Shown here piece by piece: positions 44,024 through 53,476 of a stretch of DNA of 64,000 nucleotides (the stretch's first letter is position 1; each line of letters begins with the position of its first letter). The stretch is from CAVPHV01 sp963704825 (GTDB lineage: Bacteria > Actinomycetota > Acidimicrobiia > Spongiisociales > UBA5794). Both the position numbers and the translations under genes were made by a program. A model generated the notes under the pieces. The model was not told the DNA's origin and ran no database searches. It saw only the letters and a program-made list of their open reading frames with translations. The stretch lies in contig CAVPHV010000011.1 in NCBI GenBank assembly GCA_963704825.1, positions 62,001-126,000 of the forward strand, read 5' to 3'.

Positions 44024-44204
44024 TTCATCAAGAGCGGTGGAGGGACAGGCCCTACGAAGCCGCGGCAACCGGAGGAGGGTGTTGAACAACCGGCGTGAGG
44101 GCTCGCCCCAGGCGGAACCTCACCTGGTCGCGATGGCGGTCGCGAGCGCGAACTGACGTTGTTCAACAGTCTCCTGGAACCGGTGCCAATGCCTGATCGA
44201 TGAG
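44024..44204 (+). promoter_or_regulatory. SAM-I (S-box) riboswitch with enlarged P3
   Basis: The conserved SAM-I core is easy to see: TTCATC starts P1, then AGAGCGGTGGAGGGACAGGC, CCTACGAAGCCGCGGCAACC, and on the 3' side GGTGCCAAT and GATGAG, which pairs with TTCATC to close P1. Between GCAACC and GGTGCC, where the short P3 hairpin normally sits, there are about 110 bases made of repeat R2a. SAM-I elements shut off methionine genes when SAM is plentiful; here it precedes metH by about 100 bases, and a GC-rich stem after it could be the terminator. Confidence 0.88.
44073..44175. repeat. R2a repeat inside the riboswitch P3
   Basis: 103 bases with inverted ends AGGAGGGTGTTGAACAA (left) and the reverse complement of AGGAGACTGTTGAACAA (right). 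The same ends and size occur at 61739-61840 in inverted orientation. The inverted ends would pair and extend P3. Confidence 0.75.
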
Positions 44205-44307
44205 CTGCCCGCAGCGGACCTCCGCCCGCGGTGCTCTGCGAGCGCGTGGATGTGCCAGAGGAGGAGGCCAGTGCGATGCAGAACGAACTCACCAGCAGGG
44301 ATACCTG

Positions 44308-47139
44308 ATGGACTTCCTCGAAGCCCTCAATCAACGCGTCATCGTGTACGACGGTGCAACCGGCACCGCGCTGCAACGGGCCAACCTCAGCGAGGACGAC
44401 TTTGGCGGACCCGACCTCGCAGGCTGCAACGAGATCCTCAACGTCAGCCGCCCCGATGTGATCGCCCAACTCCATGCCGGCTACTTCGAGGTTGGCGCCG
44501 ATGTGGCCGAAACGAACACGTTCGGGGCGTTCGCCGTTCCGCTCGCCGAGTACGGCATTGCCGACCGCTCCTACGAGCTGGCTCACGCCGCCGGATCGAT
44601 CGCAGCAAGCGTCGCTGCCGACTACTCGACACCCGACCGTCGCCGCTATGTGGCAGGGTCGATCGGCCCGGGTACCAAACTCGCCTCACTCGGGCAGATC
44701 CGATACGCCGAGCTGAGAGATGCATACGAGCCACTCGCCAGTGGTTTGCTCGACGGCGGCGTCGACCTCTTCATCATCGAAACCATGTACGACCTGCTGA
44801 CTCTGAAGGCTGCGGTGGCGGCCTGCCGGCGTGCGATGGAAGCCGGCGGACGTCGCGTGCCGCTCCAGGTCCAGATCACGATCGAGACCACCGGCCGCAT
44901 GCTGCCGGGAACCGAAATCGGAGCTGCCCTCGCTGCGATCGAACCGCTCGGGCCCGACGTCATCGGACTCAACTGCGCCACCGGCCCCCGGGAGATGGAC
45001 GAGAGCCTCCGCTATCTCGCCAGGCACGCCACCACCCCCATCTCAGTCATCCCAAACGCCGGGCTGCCCGAACTGCGCAATGGCGAGATGTACTACGACC
45101 TCACCCCCGGCGAACTGGCCGAGCATCACGCCCGCTTCATCACCGAGTACGGAGTTCGCGTCGTCGGCGGCTGTTGCGGCACGACCGAAGAGCACATCGC
45201 AGCCATTGTCGACCGTTGCGCCGGACTCACTCCCGCGACGGTACGGCCGGAGCCGGAGCCCGGGGCGGCATCGCTCTATAGCTTCACGCCATTCCGCCAG
45301 GACACGTCGTTCCTCATCATCGGAGAGCGCACCAACGCCAACGGCTCAAAGCGGTTCCGCGAGGCAATGCTCGCTGAGGATTGGGAGGCCTGCCTGTCAG
45401 TCGCCCGTGACCAGGTCGCCGAGTCCGCTCACCTCCTCGACCTCTGCGTCGACTATGTCGGCCGCGACGGCACCACCGACATCGATGAACTCGCTCTCCG
45501 CTTCGCCACCCAGGTGCCGATCCCGCTGGTCATCGACTCAACCGAGCCCGAGGTGATGGAAGCCGCGCTGCGGCGCATCGGGGGCCGCGCCGTGCTCAAC
45601 TCGGCGAACCTCGAGGACGGCGACGGTCCGGACTCCAGGGTGGACCAAGTGTTCCGGCTCGCCAGGGAGTACGGGGCCGCGGTGATCTGCCTCCTCATCG
45701 ATGAGGATGGCCAGGCCCGCGACGTGGAGTGGAAGCTGCGGGTGGCTCGCCGCCTCTACGACCTGGCCACGGAACGGTACGGGCTCGAGCCGGGTGACCT
45801 GCTCTTCGATCCGCTCACCTTCCCGCTGTCGACCGGCGACGACGCCTTGCGGGGCGACGCCATCGAGACGATCGAGGCCATCAAACGCATCAAACAGGAG
45901 CTCCCCGGGGTGTTCACCGTGCTCGGCATCTCCAACGTCTCGTTTGGCCTCAAGCCGGCCGCCCGTCACGTGCTCAACTCCGTATTCCTCCACGAGTGCG
46001 TCAACGCCGGACTCGACGCCGCCCTCGTTCACGCCGGGCGCATCATCCCGCTCAGCCGGGTCGACGCCGCCCACCAGGAGATCTGCCTCGATCTCATCTA
46101 CGACCGGCGGCGCGACGGGTACGACCCACTCGAGGAACTCATCACCGCGTTCGAGGACGCCTCGGTCGCCGGCCGTGTGGTCGAGGACCGCTCCGGCTGG
46201 CCGGTCGAGCAGCGCCTGCGTCAAAGGATCATCGACGGTGATCGAGCCGGACTCGAATCCGACCTCGATGCGGCGCTCGGCGCCTACCAGCCGCTCGATA
46301 TCATCAACGACATCCTGCTCGAAGGGATGAAGGTGGTTGGCGACTTGTTCGCCTCCGGCGACATGCAGCTGCCATTTGTGCTGCGTTCGGCGGAGACGAT
46401 GAAGGCCGCAGTCCGCTACCTCGAACCCCGGATGGACAAGGTCGACCGCGCCGAGCGAGCCTCGATCGTCCTGGCAACGGTAAAAGGCGACGTTCACGAC
46501 ATCGGCAAGAACCTGGTCGACATCATCCTCACCAACAATGGCTTCCGGGTGCACAACCTCGGGATCAAGGTTGGAATCGCCGAGATCATCGAGAAGGCCA
46601 CGGAAGTCGACGCCGACGCCATCGGGATGAGCGGGCTCCTCGTGAAGTCGACACTCGTGATGCGGGACAATCTCGACGAGTTGGCGCGTCGTGGCCTCGC
46701 CGCGACGCCGGTTCTTCTCGGTGGAGCCGCCCTCACCAGGAGCTACGTCGAGCGCGAACTGCGGGACCGCTATCCCGGTCCACTGTTCTACGGCAAGGAC
46801 GCGTTCGCAGGCCTCGAGATCATGCAGCAGATCGCGGCGCGCCCCCGAGTACGGCACCGGATCCCGACTTCGGGCGAATCGCAACCGGCAGGCAGTTGCC
46901 CGCCCGTGAACCCAAGCCCGTGCCCACCGGGACCACACCGACTCGCTCACCCGACGTTGCTCCCGACAACCCGGTGTTCGCCCCACCGTTCCTCGGCAGC
47001 CGGATCGTCAAGGGCCTGCCGCTCGACGACATTGCCGCCTACCTCAACCTCACCGCGCTGTTCCGCAACCAGTGGCAGTACCGGCCGGCCGCGAATCAAG
47101 ACGACGCCGCCTTCAAGTCCGAGCTCCAACCGATTCTGA
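44308..47139 (+). CDS. metH: cobalamin-dependent methionine synthase, N-terminal three domains (frameshifted)
   Basis: Methionine synthase transfers a methyl group from methyl-folate through cobalamin to homocysteine. The homocysteine domain (about residues 1-300) has zinc-ligand cysteines in GLNCATGP and GGCCGT. The pterin domain follows (about 330-600, starting FLIIGERTNANGSKRF). The cobalamin domain has EGMKVVGDLFASGDMQLPFV and DVHDIGKN with the axial His near residue 731. True family sequence ends near residue 846, at 46842-46846, where a run of five C precedes a shift into another frame; beyond it this frame is nonsense to 47139. The activation domain continues in the next entry. ATG 44308 has AGCAGGG upstream and follows the SAM riboswitch. 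Confidence 0.88.
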   Translation: MDFLEALNQRVIVYDGATGTALQRANLSEDDFGGPDLAGCNEILNVSRPDVIAQLHAGYFEVGADVAETNTFGAFAVPLAEYGIADRSYELAHAAGSIAASVAADYSTPDRRRYVAGSIGPGTKLASLGQIRYAELRDAYEPLASGLLDGGVDLFIIETMYDLLTLKAAVAACRRAMEAGGRRVPLQVQITIETTGRMLPGTEIGAALAAIEPLGPDVIGLNCATGPREMDESLRYLARHATTPISVIPNAGLPELRNGEMYYDLTPGELAEHHARFITEYGVRVVGGCCGTTEEHIAAIVDRCAGLTPATVRPEPEPGAASLYSFTPFRQDTSFLIIGERTNANGSKRFREAMLAEDWEACLSVARDQVAESAHLLDLCVDYVGRDGTTDIDELALRFATQVPIPLVIDSTEPEVMEAALRRIGGRAVLNSANLEDGDGPDSRVDQVFRLAREYGAAVICLLIDEDGQARDVEWKLRVARRLYDLATERYGLEPGDLLFDPLTFPLSTGDDALRGDAIETIEAIKRIKQELPGVFTVLGISNVSFGLKPAARHVLNSVFLHECVNAGLDAALVHAGRIIPLSRVDAAHQEICLDLIYDRRRDGYDPLEELITAFEDASVAGRVVEDRSGWPVEQRLRQRIIDGDRAGLESDLDAALGAYQPLDIINDILLEGMKVVGDLFASGDMQLPFVLRSAETMKAAVRYLEPRMDKVDRAERASIVLATVKGDVHDIGKNLVDIILTNNGFRVHNLGIKVGIAEIIEKATEVDADAIGMSGLLVKSTLVMRDNLDELARRGLAATPVLLGGAALTRSYVERELRDRYPGPLFYGKDAFAGLEIMQQIAARPRVRHRIPTSGESQPAGSCPPVNPSPCPPGPHRLAHPTLLPTTRCSPHRSSAAGSSRACRSTTLPPTSTSPRCSATSGSTGRPRIKTTPPSSPSSNRF

Positions 47140-47783
47140 AGCGAGAGCTGCTGGTGGCACGGGAACAGGATCTGCTCACGCCCCAAGTCGTCTACGGCTA
47201 CTTCCCCGTCAACGGTGTGGGCGACGACCTCGTCATCTGGAAGGACGACCGCCGCGACGCCGAACTCTTGCGCTTCTCGTTCCCCCGCCAACTCGAGGAT
47301 CCGTGGCTGTGCATTGCCGACTTCTTCCGACCCGTCGACTCGGGAGAGGCCGACTACGCCGCGTTCCACATCGTCACGATGGGGGCGGCGGTATCGGAGC
47401 GGACCGCTGAGCTATTCGCCGCCGACGCCTACCAGGACTACCTCCACCTCCACGGCCTCGGTGTCGAAATGACCGAGGCTCTCGCCGAGTACTGGCACCG
47501 CCGGATACGGATCGAATGGGGGTTTGGCGATCAGGACGGGCCGAGCCTGCACGGACTATTCCGCCAGCAGTACCGCGGCGGGCGCTACTCGTGGGGGTAT
47601 CCCGCTTGCCCCAACCTCGAGGACAACGCCAAGGTTGCCGAACTGCTCGGTGCCGACCGGCTCGGCCTCGTCGTCGGTGAGGAAACCGGGTTCCAGTTCC
47701 AGCCCGAGCAAACGACCTCGGCGCTGATCGCCCACCACCCGAGGGCCAAGTACTTCATCGCCCGACAGAGGGAGAGGGTCTGA
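46848..47783 (+). CDS. metH: methionine synthase activation domain (continuation of metH in another frame)
   Basis: About 311 residues forming the SAM-dependent reactivation domain of MetH. The frame begins sensibly at PDPDFGR and TGRQLPARE, as in the normal linker of intact MetH, then NPVFAPPFLGSRIVKG, and the SAM-binding RYSWGYPACPNLEDN. No credible start codon or ribosome site precedes it; the TTG at 46896 is inside the linker. One missing base near the C-run at 46842-46846 would restore a single protein of about 1,158 residues. Its stop overlaps the next ATG by one base (TGATG). Confidence 0.85.
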   Translation, partial: STAPDPDFGRIATGRQLPAREPKPVPTGTTPTRSPDVAPDNPVFAPPFLGSRIVKGLPLDDIAAYLNLTALFRNQWQYRPAANQDDAAFKSELQPILKRELLVAREQDLLTPQVVYGYFPVNGVGDDLVIWKDDRRDAELLRFSFPRQLEDPWLCIADFFRPVDSGEADYAAFHIVTMGAAVSERTAELFAADAYQDYLHLHGLGVEMTEALAEYWHRRIRIEWGFGDQDGPSLHGLFRQQYRGGRYSWGYPACPNLEDNAKVAELLGADRLGLVVGEETGFQFQPEQTTSALIAHHPRAKYFIARQRERV

Positions 47784-48610
47784 TGCTGAAGGCCAAAGCC
47801 GACTGGCAGCTCATCGCTGAGGTGAACCCGCCTGATTTGCCCGACAGCAGCCATCTCCTCCTCGACCGCGCCTGGGCCAATGTCCTGATCACGGACAACG
47901 TATTCGGCAAGATCAGGGTGTCTCCATTCGCCTTCGCCGCTCGGATCACCCACGATGTCCCGTCGGTGCACCCCACCGTCGTGGTGTCGACTCGGGACCG
48001 CAACATCCTCGCCATCGAGAGCGAGGTGCGCGGGGCTTTGGGCAACGGGGTCGACTCCTTCCTCGTCGTCGTCGGCGACACGATGCCCGCCGTCGAGCAC
48101 ATGGCCCATCACTACGAAATCGTTGAGCACCTCCGCTACCTCCAGGATCGCATGCCCGAGTTCGAGGTCGGGATGCCGACCCGGTTCCGACGCTGGCAGT
48201 ACGAACGCAGGGTCGAACTCGGTGCCCAGTTCTTCGTGGCCGGCCCCGTGCTGGATCCCGCGACCGTGGCCCCGAACGTCGCTCGACTCGAGCGGGATCC
48301 GTCCGATCCACCGCTCTATCTCATGCTGATCCCGCCCTTCAGCCTCGACTGGATCGGCCGGATGGAAGACATCGGGGCCGTAGCGACCACCGACGGCCTC
48401 AAGGCGCGTTTTGCCGAGACGCCGGCGGAGGCGCAGCGCCGGCTCGCATGGGATCTTGCGCTCGAAACTGCCGACGCAGCTCGCGAAGCCGGGTGCGCCG
48501 GAGTGATCCTGATGGGTCTCAGCTTTCCCACCGTGGTCGACGAGGCGGCCGGCGTATGGCGCGGCGCGAGCCTACGGGAAGGCTCACCGGCGCCAGCCGA
48601 CCCCGCGTAG
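47783..48610 (+). CDS. methylenetetrahydrofolate reductase-like protein
   Basis: A 275-residue TIM-barrel flavoprotein resembling MetF, which makes methyl-folate for MetH. Supporting parts are AEVNPPD near the start, HPTVVVSTRDRN, and DSFLVVVGDTMPAV (flavin/folate-contact region). It is shorter and more divergent than typical MetF, so it may serve a related methyl-folate role. ATG at 47783 shares its A with the metH stop, so it is co-translated with methionine synthase. An R1 palindrome follows 21 bases after the stop. Confidence 0.7.
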   Translation: MLKAKADWQLIAEVNPPDLPDSSHLLLDRAWANVLITDNVFGKIRVSPFAFAARITHDVPSVHPTVVVSTRDRNILAIESEVRGALGNGVDSFLVVVGDTMPAVEHMAHHYEIVEHLRYLQDRMPEFEVGMPTRFRRWQYERRVELGAQFFVAGPVLDPATVAPNVARLERDPSDPPLYLMLIPPFSLDWIGRMEDIGAVATTDGLKARFAETPAEAQRRLAWDLALETADAAREAGCAGVILMGLSFPTVVDEAAGVWRGASLREGSPAPADPA

Positions 48611-48631
48611 TCTGATCGAGAGCGCCCAATA

Positions 48632-48683
48632 GGGCTTTGGCGGACATGAGCGCATCATGCTGCGCATATGTCCGCCAAAACCC
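48632..48683. repeat. R1-D palindromic repeat
   Basis: 52 bases, 16-base arms with one mismatch (GGGCTTTGG on the left, CCAAAACCC on the right), the same centre as the other copies. It lies between the metF-like gene and the next operon. Confidence 0.88.
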
Positions 48684-48726
48684 AATCGACTAGGTTGTCT
48701 ATACAAATCTCACGAGGAGGATGGCA

Positions 48727-49919
<1,193 letters not shown>

Positions 49920-49923
<4 letters not shown>

Positions 49924-50639
49924 GTCCAGATTCCACGAAGCCCAGCATCGAGGTCTTTGCCGACGACGAGTGGGGGGCAGCGGTAGGCGCCCGCCTTGCC
50001 GAGCGCGTCGCCGCTGAGCCGGGACTTCGACTCTGCCTCCCCACGGGGAACACACCTGTGACCGCCTACCGGGCGTTCGCCGAGTTGGGCGGTCGCCTCG
50101 ACCAGACCGAGGTGTTTCTGCTCGACGAGTTCGGGTTGCCGGGCGGCCATCCGGCGCGCTGCGACGAGATGCTGCAGCGGTCACTACTCGAGCTGGTTGC
50201 CACGGCACCGGCAGCTCTGCACGCCATCGATGTGGCCGCCGATGACGTCTCCGCAGCATGTGCGCGATATGACGATGTGGTTGCCGACGGCGGTCTCGAC
50301 CTCACTCTCCTCGGGCTCGGCGCCAACGGACACCTCGGGTTGAACGAGCCAGGATCAGAGCCCGCTAGTCCGACTCGGATTGTCGAACTCCACACCGCCA
50401 CAGTTCGCAAGGCCGCCGTCTACGGCGAGGGGGCAGCCCCCCAATGGGGAGTGACCCTGGGGATGGGGCCGCTGCTGGCTTCGCGCCAGATCTGGCTGCT
50501 GGTCACTGGGACGGCGAAAGCCAAGATCCTCCACCGGGCGCTGACCGGCCCCGTTGGTCCCGAGGTGCCGGCTTCCTACCTGCAGAATCATCCCAACACC
50601 ATCGTGCTGGCGGATCAGGCCGCCGCCCGCTTCGGATAG
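49920..50639 (+). CDS. glucosamine-6-phosphate deaminase-like sugar isomerase
   Basis: A 239-residue protein of the NagB/6-phosphogluconolactonase family. The motifs LPTGNTPVTAYRAF, LLDEFGLPGGHPARC and LGLGANGHLGLNEPG match glucosamine-6-phosphate deaminase, which converts GlcN6P to Fru6P and ammonia. The GTG start overlaps the previous stop. The following HAD phosphatase is 7 bases away. Whether the real substrate is GlcN6P or another amino sugar is not clear. Confidence 0.82.
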
Positions 50640-50646
50640 GAGAACC

Positions 50647-51327
50647 ATGGCCGAATGGAGCGGCGACGCCATCATCTTCGATCTCGACGGCGTCCTCATC
50701 GACGCCAATTCGGTCTATGAACGCCACTGGCAAGCATGGGCCGATCGCAATGCGGTCCCGTTTGAGGACATCCTCGCCGTGCACCATGGCCGCCCGGCGG
50801 CTCAGACGGTCGAGATCGTCGCTCCGCACCTCGATCCGCAATACGAGGCGGCTGAATACAACCTAACCCTGCTGACGGACACCGACCTCAGCGGCGTCCT
50901 GGCGTTTCCCGGCGTTGCCGGACTGCTCGGCTCGCTGCCCGCCGACCGCTGGGCCATTGCCACCAGCGCGCCGCAGCCGGTTGCAATGGCGCGACTCGGG
51001 CACCTCGCCCTCCTGCAGCCGGACGTCCTGGTGACCGCGGATGACGTAGCCCGGGGCAAGCCGGAACCCGACCCGTATCTCTTGGCGGCCCGCGGTTTGG
51101 GCTATCCGCCGCAACAGTGCCTCGTGGTCGAGGATGCTCCCGCCGGGATCAAAGCCGCGGCAGCAGCCGGAGCCTTCGTCCTCGCAGTGACCACCACGCA
51201 TACTCCTGAGCAGCTCGACGGAGCCAACGGTCTGGTTGCCCGTTTGGTTGATATCGCCGTGGTGGCCGACGGCGGCGGCCTGCGGGTCGCTTGGCCGGAC
51301 CTCGGTGGCCAAACCCACCGCCCCTGA
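50647..51327 (+). CDS. HAD-family sugar phosphatase or phosphoglucomutase-like
   Basis: A 226-residue HAD subfamily IA enzyme: motif I IFDLDGVLIDANSVYERHW, motif III GKPEPDPYLLAARGLG, motif IV VVEDAPAGIKAAAAAG. The combination is typical of beta-phosphoglucomutase and sugar-phosphate phosphatases. TAGGAGAA gives a good site for ATG 50647. Last gene of the small sugar operon. The following 169 bases show nothing clear. Confidence 0.82.
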   Translation: MAEWSGDAIIFDLDGVLIDANSVYERHWQAWADRNAVPFEDILAVHHGRPAAQTVEIVAPHLDPQYEAAEYNLTLLTDTDLSGVLAFPGVAGLLGSLPADRWAIATSAPQPVAMARLGHLALLQPDVLVTADDVARGKPEPDPYLLAARGLGYPPQQCLVVEDAPAGIKAAAAAGAFVLAVTTTHTPEQLDGANGLVARLVDIAVVADGGGLRVAWPDLGGQTHRP

Positions 51328-51496
51328 AGCCGCTACCCCGTCCGGACCGCCCCACCCACCGCACGGCTCGCGTCGGCCGGTGTCACCGGCCGGGTCCCCC
51401 GCTCGGACCCTTCCGACCCGGTGGCCTCCCGGTTACGCTGACGGCGACACCGTGTGGTGGACGTGAGCGTCCGTCGCCATCAAGAGGGAGACCGCC

Positions 51497-51838
51497 GTGC
51501 TGGTTGATGTTGGAGAGATGGTCCATATCGTCGAGCGACGGAGATTCGACACGGACCTCCGGCGACACTTCTTCGGAGTCGCTGAACGAGTCGAGCGGAC
51601 CGCCATGCGAGTGCGAGGCTATGTCTTCTTGTACGACTCGGGTACGACTCTATACCTACGTAGCGCCGAGCAACGCACCAGGGTGATTTCGCTGACCGGC
51701 GACGGTCTCATCATCAACATCGTCCCCCCCGAAACCAACATCGAGGAAGTGCGCTACGAAGACCAGGAGGGGAGGCTCGTCGTCACCGACGGCGAAGCCT
51801 TCCGGCTTGACATCAACGAATTTGGCCGCAACCGCTGA
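51497..51838 (+). CDS. conserved-looking hypothetical protein
   Basis: A 113-residue beta-rich protein (GYVFLYDSGTTLYLRS, RTRVISLTGDGLIINIVP, EVRYEDQEGRLVV) with an N-terminal charged helix. GAGGGAGA provides a good ribosome site for the GTG at 51497. I do not know its family. It could be an OB-fold or PilZ-sized domain. Confidence 0.5.
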   Translation: MLVDVGEMVHIVERRRFDTDLRRHFFGVAERVERTAMRVRGYVFLYDSGTTLYLRSAEQRTRVISLTGDGLIINIVPPETNIEEVRYEDQEGRLVVTDGEAFRLDINEFGRNR

Positions 51839-51872
51839 CCGCCGCACCGCAAGATCCGCCGCACCGCACGAT
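51839..51872. repeat. two tandem 17-base repeats
   Basis: CCGCCGCACCGCAAGAT is followed immediately by CCGCCGCACCGCACGAT, one difference, directly after the previous stop codon. Minor feature; no role evident. Confidence 0.6.
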
Positions 51873-51893
51873 CCGGTGCACCGGCTTCGAGTG

Positions 51894-51992
51894 TCAGTCG
51901 CCGGCGGGCAGCTTGTCGAGGGGTGAACCGGTCCTGCGGTTGGTGGTACCCCGGAGCAGCATGGCCGTCAGCTCAAAAACGGCGCCAACCAC
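51894..51992 (-). CDS. short ORF or gene remnant
   Basis: A 32-codon frame ending TTNRRTGSPLDKLPAGD with coding-like composition, GTG start, in an otherwise empty stretch from 51873 to 52074. There is no convincing ribosome site, so it may be the leftover end of a lost gene. Apart from this and the promoter at 52075, I see nothing in the gap. Confidence 0.25.
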   Translation of the reverse strand: MVGAVFELTAMLLRGTTNRRTGSPLDKLPAGD

Positions 51993-52074
51993 TTGCGCCG
52001 GGGCTCACCTTGCCTGGACAAGGCGCAGAGGTCGATGACCCGACCAGCCTCCCTCTATCTTGATACCAAACTAC

Positions 52075-52103
52075 TTGACACCTTCCTTTATACTAAGTAT
52101 CTT
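52075..52103 (+). promoter_or_regulatory. sigma70-type promoter with internal palindrome
   Basis: TTGACA, 17 bases, then TATCTT, in an AT-rich island unlike the surrounding GC-rich DNA. The palindrome ATACTAAGTAT overlaps the spacer and -10, a likely operator. It lies 39 bases before the gene at 52142 and would drive the ATP-grasp operon. Confidence 0.65.
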
Positions 52104-52141
52104 TTGCTCAAGTTGTTGTTTTCCTATCGGAAGGGAGACTC

Positions 52142-52381
52142 TTGGCGATCAAGAAGTGGTTTGGGGTTGCCGCCCTGGTGGCGGCCGTCGGTGGAGCGGG
52201 CGCCGCAATAATGGCCAAGTCGAAGGAGGCCCGTCAGAAGGCCGGCGCCACTTACACATCCGCAAAGGACTCGACCGCCAAGGCCGTGGAGCGGGTGACC
52301 GGCGGCGCGTCTGCGCCGGCCGACAAGGAAGCGGCAGAAGAGACCGTATCCGAGTCAGCCGAACCAACCCAGGAGAAGTAG
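52142..52381 (+). CDS. small single-pass membrane protein heading the ATP-grasp operon
   Basis: A 79-residue protein: a membrane segment (about residues 6-23, AALVAAVGGAGAAIM) then a charged Ala/Glu-rich tail. The TTG at 52142 follows GGAAGGGAG. No family recognised. It lies between the promoter at 52075 and the ATP-grasp gene 51 bases downstream, so it is probably co-transcribed. Confidence 0.6.
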   Translation: MAIKKWFGVAALVAAVGGAGAAIMAKSKEARQKAGATYTSAKDSTAKAVERVTGGASAPADKEAAEETVSESAEPTQEK

Positions 52382-52432
52382 CTATCAGCACCGCCATAGC
52401 GAAAGCGGTACGGTGATCCCGGGAGGTTCGAA

Positions 52433-53476
52433 TTGAGACTTGCATTTGTTGTCAATGACATCGCTACTGAGGAACCGGGCTACACCACGACCCGTCTCGG
52501 GGTGGCAGCCACCAACCGCGGATACGAGGCATGGGTCATCGGGGTTGGTGACCTCGCCTATGACGCCGATGAGCGGGTCAAGGCGCGGGCCCGGCGCGTC
52601 CCGAAGACTCGGTACACAGCCGGTGCTCCCTACCTGCGAGACCTGCAAGGCAAAGGGGCCATCGAGGAGCGCATCACGGTCGACGATCTCGACGTGCTCA
52701 TGCTGCGCAACGATCCCTCGACCGAGAAGAACCGGAGAGAGTGGGCCAAGACCGCGGCCATCGACTTTGGCCGTGTTGCCATGCGCCACGGCGTCATTGT
52801 CCTCAACGATCCCAATGGACTGGCCAAAGCACAGAACAAGATGTACTTCCAGACGTTCCCCGAGGAAGTCAGGCCCGAAACACTCATCACCAGAAACCGC
52901 AACGAAATCAAGTCCTTCGTCAGCGACAAGGGCAAGTGCGTCCTCAAACCTCTGCAAGGATCCGGCGGAGACGGCGTGTTCTTGGTACGGTCCGATGACG
53001 TCGCCAACCTGAATCAGATCATCGATGCCGTCACCCGGGACGGCTACGTGATCGCCCAGGAGTACCTCACCCGCGCCGAGGAAGGCGATACTCGCCTCTT
53101 CCTCATGAACGGGCGGCCGCTGCGCCACCGCGGCCGCTACGCCGCCTTTCGCCGAGTCCGCACCGGTGGGGACATGCGGTCGAATGTTCATGCCGGCGGC
53201 AAGCTTGCCAAGGCGACGCTCGATGATGACGCCCTGCGCTTGGCGGAGATGGTGCGACCCAAGCTGGTCCAGGACGGGATGTTCCTGGTCGGTCTCGACA
53301 TCGTCGGCGACAAGCTCATGGAGATCAACGTGTTCAGCCCCGGCGGCTTGGGTTCGGCCCAGAAACTCGAGGGAGTCAACTTCACCGAGGCAGTGCTCGA
53401 CGCCCTTTCCGCCAAAGTTGACTACATGGCGTACTACCAACGCAGGTTCGACAATCGGGAGATGGCAACGCTGTGA
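52433..53476 (+). CDS. glutathione synthetase-like ATP-grasp ligase
   Basis: A 347-residue ATP-grasp enzyme resembling GshB: RLAFVVNDIATEEPGYTTTRL at the start, VLNDPNGLAKAQNKMYFQTF, KCVLKPLQGSGGDGVFLV as the nucleotide-binding loop, YVIAQEYLTRAEEGDTRLFLMNGRPL and MEINVFSPGGLGSAQ at the metal site. It would form a peptide-like bond between a carboxylate and an amine. True glutathione synthesis also needs gshA, not seen here. The TTG start begins exactly at the first strand; its stop overlaps the next GTG. Confidence 0.8.
   Translation: MRLAFVVNDIATEEPGYTTTRLGVAATNRGYEAWVIGVGDLAYDADERVKARARRVPKTRYTAGAPYLRDLQGKGAIEERITVDDLDVLMLRNDPSTEKNRREWAKTAAIDFGRVAMRHGVIVLNDPNGLAKAQNKMYFQTFPEEVRPETLITRNRNEIKSFVSDKGKCVLKPLQGSGGDGVFLVRSDDVANLNQIIDAVTRDGYVIAQEYLTRAEEGDTRLFLMNGRPLRHRGRYAAFRRVRTGGDMRSNVHAGGKLAKATLDDDALRLAEMVRPKLVQDGMFLVGLDIVGDKLMEINVFSPGGLGSAQKLEGVNFTEAVLDALSAKVDYMAYYQRRFDNREMATL

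Noticed and set aside
43858..44586. 242-codon minus-strand frame
   Set aside because: It would cover R1-C, the SAM riboswitch and the metH start in antisense, and has no protein-like pattern.
46896..46898. TTG as a genuine start for a separate MetH activation protein
   Set aside because: No ribosome site, and family-like linker residues lie upstream of it in the same frame.
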